64,000 nucleotides of DNA, from positions 4,266,501-4,330,500 of the forward strand of contig NZ_CP141799.1 of the NCBI RefSeq assembly GCF_035621475.1. Reading direction: 5' to 3'. This DNA comes from Pseudomonas paeninsulae (GTDB lineage: Bacteria; Pseudomonadota; Gammaproteobacteria; Pseudomonadales; Pseudomonadaceae). The translations under genes were made by a program, and so were the position numbers. This document shows positions 44,617-52,960 of this stretch, in pieces (position 1 is the first letter of the stretch; each line of letters starts with the position of its first letter). A model generated the notes under the pieces. That model was not told where the DNA came from. It did no database searches and saw only the letters and a program-made list of their open reading frames with translations.

Positions 44617-45618
44617 ATGCAAGTGAGACACCTGCTGCTGATCGCCATCCTCGCCCTTACCGCTGCCTGCTCGTCCAAAGACGTACTCGACGAGAACCTG
44701 AGCGAGACCGAGCTGTACCAGCAGGCTCAAAGCGATCTGGACAACAAGAGTTACACCAGTGCGGTGACCAAGCTCAAGGCTCTGGAGTCGCGTTATCCGT
44801 TCGGCCGTTATGCCGAACAAGCCCAGCTGGAGCTGATCTACGCTTACTACAAGAATGCCGAGCCGGAAGCCTCAAGATCCGCCGCCGAGCGCTTCATCCG
44901 CCTGCATCCGCAGCATCCGAATGTCGACTATGCCTATTACGTCAAGGGCCTGGCTTCCTTTGACCAGGACCGTGGCCTGATCGCCCGCTTCCTGCCGCTG
45001 GACATGACCAAGCGCGACCCCGGTGCCGCCCGCGACTCCTACAACGAGTTCGCCCAGCTCACCAGCCGCTACCCGAACAGCCGGTACTCGCCGGATGCCA
45101 AGCAGCGCATGATCTACCTGCGCAACCTGCTGGCCGCTTACGAAATCCATGTGGCTCACTACTACCTGACCCGTCAGGCTTATGTCGCCGCCGCCAACCG
45201 TGGCCGCTACGTGGTGGAAAACTTCCAGGAAACCCCGGCAGTCGGCGACGGCCTGGCGGTGATGACCGAGGCTTATCAGCGCCTGACCCTGGATGATCTG
45301 GCCGCGACCAGCCTGGAAACCCTCAAGCTCAACTACCCGGATCACCCAAGCCTGGTCGGTGGCGAATTCGTGCCCCGTGAAGAAGAAGCCGACACCCGCT
45401 CCTGGCTGGCCAAGGCTACTCTCGGCCTGATCGAAAGCGACACGCCGCTGCCGCCGGGCGAAACCCGCGCCGGCCAGGACGTGATCCGCCAGTACGAAGA
45501 CGCCGCGGAGGAGATCCCCGAAGAGCTGAAATCGGCAACCGCTGACGAACCCCGCCAGGAAACCCAGGGCCGCAAACGCTCCTGGTTCAGCTACATGACC
45601 TTCGGCCTGTTCGACTGA
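44617..45618 (+). CDS. bamD: Outer membrane assembly lipoprotein BamD
   Basis: Essential lipoprotein of the BAM complex that inserts beta-barrel proteins into the outer membrane. The 333-residue precursor has a lipoprotein signal with lipobox LTAAC (Cys18), then TPR repeats (for example [40 protein letters not shown]). A Pseudomonas-type C-terminal extension ends [12 protein letters not shown] use the ATG at 44617 since the lipoprotein signal begins there; the upstream frame to 44578 adds no signal. A strong terminator follows. Confidence 0.96.
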   Translation: MQVRHLLLIAILALTAACSSKDVLDENLSETELYQQAQSDLDNKSYTSAVTKLKALESRYPFGRYAEQAQLELIYAYYKNAEPEASRSAAERFIRLHPQHPNVDYAYYVKGLASFDQDRGLIARFLPLDMTKRDPGAARDSYNEFAQLTSRYPNSRYSPDAKQRMIYLRNLLAAYEIHVAHYYLTRQAYVAAANRGRYVVENFQETPAVGDGLAVMTEAYQRLTLDDLAATSLETLKLNYPDHPSLVGGEFVPREEEADTRSWLAKATLGLIESDTPLPPGETRAGQDVIRQYEDAAEEIPEELKSATADEPRQETQGRKRSWFSYMTFGLFD

Positions 45619-45652
45619 AAAACTGAACCGCCTAAACAGCGAGATTCAGAGC

Positions 45653-45690
45653 AAATGCCGCGCACTTGAGACGAGTGCGCGGCATTTTTT
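45653..45690 (+). terminator. Terminator of bamD
   Basis: AAATGCCGCGCACT/AGTGCGCGGCATTT stem with a 6-7-nt loop, followed by TTTT, 35 nt past the bamD stop. Confidence 0.95.
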
Positions 45691-45780
45691 ATGGGCAAGA
45701 TAAAATCGGGGATATCAGACGCCTGCGTAACCGAGCCATGGATTGCGCCGGGGCTTATTCGTCATGGGTTGACGGCTACC

Positions 45781-45880
45781 GATGGGTATCGCTGTGCTCA
45801 ACCGCATCCTACAAAAAATCAAAACAGCCAACACGCAGGATGGTGCGGGCCGCGTAGGCCGAGCAGAGTGATATCCCTCA
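45781..45880. repeat. Everted pair of GATGGGTATCGCT family copies
   Basis: A forward copy (GATGGGTATCGCTGTGCTCA then CATCCTACAAAAAATC) at 45781-45820 is followed by a decayed reverse copy (GGATGGTGCGGGCCGCGTAG then GAGCAGAGTGATATCCCTC) to about 45880. The order of halves is opposite to the paired units elsewhere. Confidence 0.78.
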
Positions 45881-45917
45881 CGGCGACCCGTGATTTGACG
45901 CAGGCTGCCTTTACACC

Positions 45918-47549
45918 TCAATCGCCAATCCGCCAACCCGAGGTGATCGGGTAGCGCCGGTCGCGACCGAAGCCGCGCTGGGTGACCCGCACGCCGACTG
46001 CGGCCTGGCGGCGCTTGTACTCGTTGAGATCGACCAGGCGCAGCACGCGCTTGACCGTATCCGCATCGAAACCCTCGGCGATGATCGCATCGGCCGACAG
46101 GTCGTACTCGATGTACAGCTTGAGGATCTCGTCGAGCACCGGGTACGGTGGCAGCGAATCCTCGTCCTGCTGATCCGGCGCCAGTTCGGCTGAAGGCGGT
46201 CGGTCAATGACCCGCTGCGGAATCCCCCCCCCCCGGCTGTTGCGGTACTCGCAGAGGCGGAACACCAGGGTCTTGGGCACATCCTTGAGCACATCGAAAC
46301 CCCCGGCCATGTCGCCATAGAGGGTGGCGTAGCCGACCGCCATCTCGCTCTTGTTACCGGTGGTCAGCACCAGGTAGCCCTGCTTGTTGGAGAGGGCCAT
46401 CAACAGCGTGCCACGGCAGCGTGCCTGCAGGTTTTCCTCGGTGGCATCGCGGGCCAGGCCCTTGAACACCGGGGCTAGGGTGCCCATGAACGCTTCGACC
46501 ATGGGCCCGATCGGCAGCACCCGATAAGTCACGCCCAGCGCATGGGCTTCGAGCTCGGCGTCCTCCAGGCTGATCTGCGCGGTGTAGCGGTACGGCATCA
46601 TCACCGCTTCGACCCGTTTGGCGCCCAGCGCATCGACCGCCACCGCCAGGGTCAGGGCCGAGTCGATGCCGCCGGACAGCCCGATGAGCACGCCCTTGAA
46701 GCCGTTTTTGCCCACATAGTCGCGCACGCCCACCACCAGGGCCTGATACACGCTGGCTTCCAGCTCCGGCAAGGGCACGCAGTTGGCCGGCCGCGGGCTG
46801 ACCCGCTCGCCATCACACACCAGGTCAACCGGATACAAGCCTTCGGTGAAGGCGGCCATGCGCTGACAGACCTGGCCGTCGGCATCGACCACACAGCTGC
46901 CACCGTCGAACACCAGCTCGTCCTGGCCGCCAACCTGGTTGACGTAGACAATCGGCATCGCCCCTTCGCGCGCACGCTCGGCAAGTGCTTCCTCGCGCTC
47001 GCGCTGCTTGTCGAGGTGGAACGGCGAGGCGTTCAGGCTCAGCATCACTTGCGCCCCGGCGGCACGGGCCTGCGCCATCGGCTCGGCGAACCAGATGTCC
47101 TCGCAGATGCTCAGCGCCACGGCCACGCCCTTGATGTCGACCACGCAGGGCTGGTTGCCGGGCTCGAAATAGCGCCTCTCGTCGAACACCCGATAATTTG
47201 GCAATTTTTGCTTATAGTAGCTGGCTAGCAGTTGGCCGTCGGCGATCACCGCGCAGGCGTTGTAGCGCAGTTCATCCTCCTGCCAGGGATAGCCAACCAC
47301 CAGATAGATGCCGCTGACGTCGTCCTGCAGGCGCTGCAAGCCCTGCTCGATGCGCCGCTGCATGCTCGAGCGCAACAGCAGATCCTCTGGCGGATAGCCG
47401 CAGAGCGCCAATTCGGGGAACACGATGACATCCGCCAGCCACTGATCACGGGCGTTGCATGCCGCCTCGATGATGCTCTCGACGTTGCCGTGCACATCAC
47501 CCGCACGCAAATTCAACTGGGCCATCACGACCCGCAGGATTTGGCTCAT
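45918..47549 (-). CDS. nadE: Glutamine-dependent NAD+ synthetase
   Basis: Makes NAD from deamido-NAD, ATP and glutamine. The 543-residue protein has an N-terminal nitrilase-type glutaminase domain: Glu in VFPELALCGYPPEDLL, Lys in YYKQKLPNYRVFDE and Cys in ALSICEDIWF. The C-terminal synthetase domain has the PP-loop LIGLSGGIDSALTLAVA. ATG 47549 follows GGAGG by 5 nt. An unusual run of 11 G (coding strand; 46224-46234) encodes a Gly triplet in RNSRGGGIPQRVIDR; the frame is intact, but the run could slip or be a base-call error. As I recall, relatives have other residues at this spot. Confidence 0.94.
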   Translation of the reverse strand: MSQILRVVMAQLNLRAGDVHGNVESIIEAACNARDQWLADVIVFPELALCGYPPEDLLLRSSMQRRIEQGLQRLQDDVSGIYLVVGYPWQEDELRYNACAVIADGQLLASYYKQKLPNYRVFDERRYFEPGNQPCVVDIKGVAVALSICEDIWFAEPMAQARAAGAQVMLSLNASPFHLDKQREREEALAERAREGAMPIVYVNQVGGQDELVFDGGSCVVDADGQVCQRMAAFTEGLYPVDLVCDGERVSPRPANCVPLPELEASVYQALVVGVRDYVGKNGFKGVLIGLSGGIDSALTLAVAVDALGAKRVEAVMMPYRYTAQISLEDAELEAHALGVTYRVLPIGPMVEAFMGTLAPVFKGLARDATEENLQARCRGTLLMALSNKQGYLVLTTGNKSEMAVGYATLYGDMAGGFDVLKDVPKTLVFRLCEYRNSRGGGIPQRVIDRPPSAELAPDQQDEDSLPPYPVLDEILKLYIEYDLSADAIIAEGFDADTVKRVLRLVDLNEYKRRQAAVGVRVTQRGFGRDRRYPITSGWRIGD

Positions 47550-47716
47550 GACTGCCTCCACCTCATAAGTCCCACTTTCGACTGCGCCCGGCGGCTCAGT
47601 CGTAACACTCCATCATCCACTCATCAGCATAGGGTTTAACCGGCAGGTAAGCATGTCGCGAACGCAATCACAGGCAAAACTGTCCGAAATTAGTTGACCA
47701 CTACACTGGCCGCTCT

Positions 47717-47991
47717 TGTAGGAGGGCCGCCCCGGCGCGATGCGGGGTTTCGTCAGATCGCCGTGATGGGTATCGCTGCGCTCAACCGCATCCTACAAAA
47801 GCCCGCCGCCGCCAGCCCATAGGATTCGATGGTTCCCATGCTCTGCGTGGGAACCATCGACGCGGTGTCTGCTGCATTTGTAGGAGGGCCGACCCCGGCT
47901 CGATGCTCTTGATTGTTGGGCGGACGTTATGGATGAGGGGAATGCCGCAAAGCCCGTCAGGAACGGGCGCGGTCCTCCTACAGGGGAGCGC
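47717..47991. repeat. Cluster of several repeat types between nadE and the PP0621-like gene
   Basis: TGTAGGAGGGCCG elements begin near 47718 and 47879, with a mirrored CCTCCTACA near 47975. A forward GATGGGTATCGCT copy ending CATCCTACAAAAG lies at 47765-47801. At 47826-47860 is a perfect hairpin with 13-bp arms, TCGATGGTTCCCA/TGGGAACCATCGA. The region 47550-48104 contains no supported gene. Confidence 0.8.
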
Positions 47992-48104
47992 GGTTTCGAT
48001 GGTAGCCAACCAGGAAGCAGAATAGCCGCTGTGCTGACGCCACTTCCTTGGCTAAACTGCCAGGCTTTCCATCCATCTGCCTTTCCAATCAAGAAGAGAG
48101 CGTT

Positions 48105-48341
48105 ATGGGCCTGTTCCGCCTGCTGTTCTGGATAGCCATTATCGCCGCCGCCTTCTGGCTCTGGCGGCGCTTTACCCGCCCCGCGCGGCGCTCCGGGCCA
48201 AGCCGGCAAGACCCCGCGCCCATGGTCCGCTGTGCCCATTGCGGGGTTTATCTGCCCCGCGAAGAGGCACTGACCGAGGCAGATCGCTGGTATTGCAGTC
48301 AGGGCCATCTCGAGCAGGGCCCAAAAACCGGTGAGCGTTGA
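48105..48341 (+). CDS. PP0621-family small membrane-anchored zinc-ribbon-like protein
   Basis: A 78-residue protein with an N-terminal membrane helix (LLFWIAIIAAAFWLWRRF, residues 6-23) and a C-terminal zinc-ribbon-like part: Cys43/Cys46 (RCAHCG) and Cys64/His68 (WYCSQGH). It resembles the PP0621 family found just upstream of pilS in Pseudomonas. AGAGAG precedes the ATG at 48105. Its stop lies inside the pilS start region (11-nt overlap), so it is translationally linked to pilS. Function unknown. Confidence 0.82.
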   Translation: MGLFRLLFWIAIIAAAFWLWRRFTRPARRSGPSRQDPAPMVRCAHCGVYLPREEALTEADRWYCSQGHLEQGPKTGER

Positions 48342-49923
48342 AGCGCTAGCGCTCACCGGTACTCAGGGCCGCCGCGTGCTGCGGCTCTACCACCTGTATC
48401 GTCTGACCATCGGTTTGGCCCTGGTCCTGTTGATTTCCAGCGACATGGACACACAGCTGCTGAACCTGGCCCATGCCGAGTTGTTCCGTTACGGCAGCTG
48501 GTTTTACCTGATCCTGAATATGCTGGTGGCCGTGCTGGTGCAGCGCCCCCGCAACGTGGTGCAGATCTTCAGCCTGGCCATGGTCGATGTGATCCTGCTG
48601 TCCGCCCTGTTCTATGCGGCCGGCGGCACGCCCAGCGGGATCGGCAACCTGCTGATCGTTGCGGTGGCCATCGCCAATATTCTGCTGCGCGGACGCATCG
48701 GCCTGCTGATCGCCGCTGTCGCCACCATCGGCCTGATCTACCTGACCTTCTACCTTAGCCTCAGTCGCCCGGAAGCCAGCGCGCAGTATGTGCAAGCTGG
48801 GGCGCTCGGCACCCTGTGTTTTGCCGCCGCCCTGCTTGTGCAAGGGCTGACCCGGCGCCTGCAAGACAGCGAAAGCCTGGCCGAACAGCGCGCGGCGGAC
48901 GTCGCCAGCCTGGAAGCCCTGAACGCCCTGATCCTACAGCGCATGCGTACCGGCATCCTGGTGCTCGACGCGCAGCATCGGGTACTGCTGGCCAACCAGG
49001 GCACACTGCACCTGCTCGGCCATGATGCACTGACCGGCAAGATCCTCGACCCGCACTGCCCCGAACTGGTCAAGCGCCTGCAGGAATGGTTGCACAACCC
49101 GACGTTACGCCCCTCGAGCCTGCAGGCCTTTGCCGATGGCCCGACACTACAACCGAGCTTTATCGCCCTGCAGCGCGGCGGCCAGCGGCACATCCTGGTG
49201 TTTCTCGATGACATCTCGCAGATTGCCCAGCAGGCCCAGCAGCTCAAGCTCGCCTCCCTCGGTCGCCTGACCGCCGGCATCGCCCATGAGATCCGCAACC
49301 CGCTCGGCGCGATCAGTCATGCCGCGCAACTGCTGCAGGAGTCGGAAGACCTACATGGCCCGGACCAGCGCCTGGCGCAAATCATTCAGGATCACTCGCG
49401 GCGGATGAACCTGGTGATCGAAAACGTCCTGCAGCTGTCGCGCCGACGCCAGGCCGAGCCGCAACTGCTGGACCTGAAATACTGGATGCACCGCTTCGCC
49501 AGCGAGTTCCGCAGCTCGGCTGCGCCTGGCCAGACACTCCACCTGGAGACCCAGAGCGGCACCGTGCAAACCCGCATGGACCCGCACCAACTCACCCAGG
49601 TACTGACTAATCTGGTACAAAACGGCCTGCGCTACAGCGCGCAGAACAACCCGCAGGGTCAGGTCTGGCTGAAACTGTTCCGCGATAAGAACAGCGATCT
49701 GCCGGCGCTGGAAATACTCGACGACGGTCCAGGCGTGGCGCCCGAGCAACTGCAGCACATCTTCGAACCGTTCTTCACCACGGAAAACAAAGGCACCGGC
49801 CTTGGCCTGTATATTTCCCGCGAGCTGTGCGAAAGCAACCAGGCGCGACTCGACTACAAACCGCGCGAGGGCGGCGGCAGCTGCTTTCGTATCACCTTCG
49901 CCCATCCACGCAAACTGAGCTGA
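48331..49923 (+). CDS. pilS: Sensor histidine kinase PilS
   Basis: Inner-membrane kinase that controls pilin expression through PilR and, in P. aeruginosa, responds to pilin levels in the membrane. The 530-residue protein has about six membrane helices in the first 175 residues, a PAS-like domain (about 195-290), the phospho-acceptor His319 in AHEIRNPLGAISHA, and ATPase boxes NLVQNG, DDGPGV and GTGLGL. It begins with GTG at 48331. If PilS senses pilin through helix contacts, the short pilin here, which keeps the helix, could still be read. Confidence 0.95.
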   Translation: MSVEALALTGTQGRRVLRLYHLYRLTIGLALVLLISSDMDTQLLNLAHAELFRYGSWFYLILNMLVAVLVQRPRNVVQIFSLAMVDVILLSALFYAAGGTPSGIGNLLIVAVAIANILLRGRIGLLIAAVATIGLIYLTFYLSLSRPEASAQYVQAGALGTLCFAAALLVQGLTRRLQDSESLAEQRAADVASLEALNALILQRMRTGILVLDAQHRVLLANQGTLHLLGHDALTGKILDPHCPELVKRLQEWLHNPTLRPSSLQAFADGPTLQPSFIALQRGGQRHILVFLDDISQIAQQAQQLKLASLGRLTAGIAHEIRNPLGAISHAAQLLQESEDLHGPDQRLAQIIQDHSRRMNLVIENVLQLSRRRQAEPQLLDLKYWMHRFASEFRSSAAPGQTLHLETQSGTVQTRMDPHQLTQVLTNLVQNGLRYSAQNNPQGQVWLKLFRDKNSDLPALEILDDGPGVAPEQLQHIFEPFFTTENKGTGLGLYISRELCESNQARLDYKPREGGGSCFRITFAHPRKLS

Positions 49924-49925
49924 CC

Positions 49926-51263
49926 ATGACCCGCCAGAGAGCCCTGATCGTCGACGATGAGCCCGATATCCGCGAACTCCTGGAAATCACCCTAGGCCGC
50001 ATGAAGCTCGACACCCGCAGCGCCCGCAACGTCAAGGAAGCGCGCGAATGGCTGGCCAAGGAGCCGTTCGACCTGTGCCTGACCGACATGCGCCTGCCCG
50101 ATGGCACCGGCCTGGACCTGGTGCAGCATATCCTGCAACGTCATCCGCAGGTGCCGGTGGCCATGATCACCGCCTACGGCAGCCTGGACACCGCGATCAA
50201 TGCGCTGAAAGCCGGCGCCTTCGACTTCCTGACCAAACCGGTCGACCTCGGCCGCCTGCGCGAGCTGGTAGCCACCGCTCTGCGCCTGCGCTCGACGGGC
50301 AGCGAAGAGCTGCCGGTCGACAGCCGCCTGCTCGGTGAGTCGCCGCCGATGAAGGCGCTGCGCAAGCAGATCCTCAAACTCGCGCGCAGCCAGGCGCCGG
50401 TGTATATCAGCGGCGAGTCCGGCAGTGGCAAGGAACTGGTCGCCCGCCTGATCCACGAACAGGGCGGCCGCAGCGAACAGCCGTTCGTGCCGGTGAACTG
50501 CGGCGCGATCCCGTCGGAACTGATGGAAAGCGAATTCTTCGGCCACAAGAAGGGTAGCTTCACCGGCGCCATCGAAGACAAGCAGGGGCTGTTTCAGGCG
50601 GCCAATGGCGGCACTCTGTTCCTCGACGAAGTCGCCGACTTACCCTTGCCCATGCAGGTCAAGCTGCTGCGCTCGATTCAGGAGAAAGCCGTACGCGCGG
50701 TCGGCGGCCAACAGGAACTGGTGGTCGATGTGCGCATTCTCTGCGCCACCCACAAAGACCTGGCCGCAGAGGTCGCCGCGGGACGCTTCCGCCAGGATCT
50801 CTACTACCGCCTGAACGTCATCGAACTGCGCGTGCCACCGCTGCGCGAGCGACGCGAAGACATCGGCCAGCTGACCGAGGTCATGCTCAAGCGCCTGGCC
50901 GAAGGCCCCGGCCTGAGCCCGGTCAGACTCGACGCAGAGGCGCTGGACAAGCTCAAGAGCTATCGTTTCCCCGGCAACGTGCGGGAACTGGAGAACATGC
51001 TCGAACGCGCCTATACCCTGTGCGAAGACGACCGCATCACCGCCAGTGACCTGCGCCTAGCCGACGTCTGCGGCTCCAGCGAAACCGGCGACGCCAGCCT
51101 GGCGCAGATCGACAACCTGGAAGACCACCTGGAAGACATCGAGCGCAAGCTGATCATGCAAGCCCTCGAAGAAACCCGCTGGAATCGCACCGCCGCCGCC
51201 CAACGCCTGGGCCTGAGCTTCCGCTCGATGCGCTACCGGCTGAAGAAACTGGGGATCGATTGA
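49926..51263 (+). CDS. pilR: Sigma-54-dependent response regulator PilR
   Basis: NtrC-class activator of pilin transcription. At 445 residues it has a receiver domain with phospho-Asp54 (LTDMRLPDG), an AAA+ domain with Walker A GESGSGKE, the sigma-54 contact loop GSFTGA and Walker B GGTLFLDEVADL, and a C-terminal Fis-type helix-turn-helix (NRTAAAQRLGLSFRSMRYRL). It starts 2 nt after the pilS stop. Its expected target in the window is the sigma-54 promoter at 25443-25457. Confidence 0.96.
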   Translation: MTRQRALIVDDEPDIRELLEITLGRMKLDTRSARNVKEAREWLAKEPFDLCLTDMRLPDGTGLDLVQHILQRHPQVPVAMITAYGSLDTAINALKAGAFDFLTKPVDLGRLRELVATALRLRSTGSEELPVDSRLLGESPPMKALRKQILKLARSQAPVYISGESGSGKELVARLIHEQGGRSEQPFVPVNCGAIPSELMESEFFGHKKGSFTGAIEDKQGLFQAANGGTLFLDEVADLPLPMQVKLLRSIQEKAVRAVGGQQELVVDVRILCATHKDLAAEVAAGRFRQDLYYRLNVIELRVPPLRERREDIGQLTEVMLKRLAEGPGLSPVRLDAEALDKLKSYRFPGNVRELENMLERAYTLCEDDRITASDLRLADVCGSSETGDASLAQIDNLEDHLEDIERKLIMQALEETRWNRTAAAQRLGLSFRSMRYRLKKLGID

Positions 51264-51270
51264 GCCTGCC

Positions 51271-51358
51271 GATGGGTATCGCTGCGCTCAACCGCATCCT
51301 ACAAAGGCCCCAGACCGCCAACCCGTAGGATGGCGTTGAGCGCAGCGATACCCATCAC
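51271..51358. repeat. Everted pair of GATGGGTATCGCT family copies
   Basis: Forward copy GATGGGTATCGCTGCGCTCA with CATCCTACAAAGG, then CGTAGGATGGCGTTGAGCGC leading into the reverse core at 51347-51358. It lies 8 nt past the pilR stop. Confidence 0.88.
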
Positions 51359-51399
51359 AGCGATTTGGATGCATCCGTGAAATCCGCGCCGGCACGAGC

Positions 51400-51610
51400 G
51401 CTCCACGGATTACGCCGGGGGCTTACTCGAGCCAGGTGATTGATTGACCGGTGATCCGTGCAGCCACTGGTGGGCTGGAGCGGATCACCGCCAGGCCCGT
51501 ACCCACGCCGAGCGTCCTGAGCGGGGTTACCACGCAGGGCATGGGAACCAGGCAAAACCAAAGCATCGCGCCGGGGCGACCCTCCTACAAAAGCAGCGGA
51601 CACCGCATCC
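51400..51610. repeat. Mixed repeat block between pilR and thiO
   Basis: Contains a GGATTACGCCG fragment (51408), a GGTTACCACGCAGGGCATGG hairpin (about 51526-51551) and a GCGCCGGGGCGACCCTCCTACA element (to about 51594). No supported gene. Confidence 0.65.
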
Positions 51611-52699
51611 TCAACCCAAACGCCCCTCTGGCGCGTAAGGCGCCGGATCGATGATCGGTTCATTCCCGAGCAGCAGGTCTGTCAACAACTGGCAGGAGGC
51701 CGGCGCCAGCACCAGGCCATTGCGGAAATGGCCGCAGTTCAACCAAAGGCCTGCATGCCCCGGCACCGCGCCGATAAAGGGCAGGCCTTTGGGTGATCCG
51801 GGCCGCAATCCGGCCCAATGGCCCACTACGTCGGCATCGGCAAGCGCCGGCAACAGTCCGACCGCCGACGCCTTGAGGCTGGCCAAGGCTGCCTCAGTAG
51901 GCGTCTTGTCGAACCCCACATGCTCGAGGGTACTGCCAATCAGGATATGGCCATCGCGGCGGGGAATCGCGTAACGCCCGTTGGCCAGCACGATACTGGT
52001 GAGGAAATCCTCGGCGCACTGGTAGAGGATCATCTGTCCCTTCACCGGCTCGACCGGCAACTCGATGCCCAGGCTGCGCAACAACTCGCCACTCCAGGCG
52101 CCGGCGGCGACCACGACCTGATCGGCATGCATCTCCCCCAGCGAAGTATGCACGCCACCAATCCGCTCGCCTGCACGGATAAACCCGGTTACCGCACACT
52201 GCTCATGCACGGTCACATTCGGCATTTGTGCCAGCGCCGCCCGCAAGGCCTTGACCAGCCGCGGGTTGCGCACATTGGCCACATCCGGCATGTGCAGCGC
52301 CTGCGAGAAGCCCTGGGCCAACGCCGGCACAGCCCGATACACCGCCTCGACAGGCACCGCCTGCATCGGCCGCTGTTCCCGCGCGGCCCAAGCCAGGGGC
52401 GCGGCTTGTTCCTGATCGAGCCAGTACAGGCCGGTGACATACACCTCGGGATCGATGCCAGTGTCCTCGAGCAACTGCGCTCCCAGCTGCGGGTAGAAAT
52501 CCTGCGACCAGTGCGCCAGCGCCGTCACCGCTGGGCTGTAGCGCCAGGGATAAAGCGGCGAAACGATGCCGCCTCCGGCCCAGGAGGACTCGCCACCCAC
52601 CGCGCTCTGATCCAGCAGGCATACCTCGACACCGGCCGCGGCCAACAAACGCGCCGACAGTAGACCGATTGCACCGCCCCCCACTACCAAGATCCGCAT
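51611..52699 (-). CDS. thiO: FAD-dependent glycine oxidase / D-amino acid oxidase family (ThiO-like)
   Basis: A 362-residue flavoprotein oxidase. The dinucleotide fold is at the N-terminus (ILVVGGGAIGLLSARLLAAAG) and the substrate/FAD region includes WAGGGIVSPLYPWRY and GHWAGLRPGSPKGLPFIG. ThiO makes iminoglycine for thiazole synthesis in some bacteria. Orthologues lie between pilR and fimT in P. aeruginosa, as I recall. GGAGGAG precedes the ATG by a short spacer. Other thi genes are not in the window, so the exact substrate is uncertain. Confidence 0.85.
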   Translation of the reverse strand: MRILVVGGGAIGLLSARLLAAAGVEVCLLDQSAVGGESSWAGGGIVSPLYPWRYSPAVTALAHWSQDFYPQLGAQLLEDTGIDPEVYVTGLYWLDQEQAAPLAWAAREQRPMQAVPVEAVYRAVPALAQGFSQALHMPDVANVRNPRLVKALRAALAQMPNVTVHEQCAVTGFIRAGERIGGVHTSLGEMHADQVVVAAGAWSGELLRSLGIELPVEPVKGQMILYQCAEDFLTSIVLANGRYAIPRRDGHILIGSTLEHVGFDKTPTEAALASLKASAVGLLPALADADVVGHWAGLRPGSPKGLPFIGAVPGHAGLWLNCGHFRNGLVLAPASCQLLTDLLLGNEPIIDPAPYAPEGRLG

Positions 52700-52707
52700 A
52701 GCTCCTC

Positions 52708-52737
52708 CAAAAAAACGGGCCGCAAAGGCGGCCCGTT
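52708..52737 (-). terminator. Intrinsic terminator at the end of the minor pilin operon
   Basis: On the minus strand ACGGGCCGC-cttt-GCGGCCCGT is followed by TTTTTTT. It lies 25 nt past the stop of the pilE remnant and just upstream of thiO. Confidence 0.95.
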
Positions 52738-52761
52738 ATACGTCAAAACCCCTGCAGTTTT

Positions 52762-52932
52762 CTACCAACACTGCGCCACGGTACGCGTCGCCCCATCCAG
52801 GGTCTGCGCTCCAGAGTGGGAGATTCTGAAGTTGCCGCACGGATCGTTCGCCATGGTGTTGGCCCGCGTAGCCTGCAGGACAAAGGTGGTCGCGGTGGGA
52901 GCGCCCTGCACCCAGCTTGAAGCCGGCAGCAT
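52762..52932 (-). pseudogene. C-terminal fragment of a PilE-like minor pilin
   Basis: A 56-codon frame whose product contains APTATTFVLQATRAN and NDPCGNFRISHSGAQ and ends TVAQCW, the pattern of a PilE/pilin C-terminus (FTLxATP...NDPCGxLTLxxxG...CW). There is no prepilin leader or helix, and an in-frame TAG lies 12 nt upstream of the only ATG. This is where pilE stands after pilY1 in P. aeruginosa. A complete pilE-like gene heads this operon at 59337, so the fragment is the probable relic of the original pilE. The Cys pair (NDPC...CW) is absent from the intact PilE. Confidence 0.8.
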
Positions 52933-52960
52933 GCCTAGGCGCCGCTAATTCAGACCTTCC

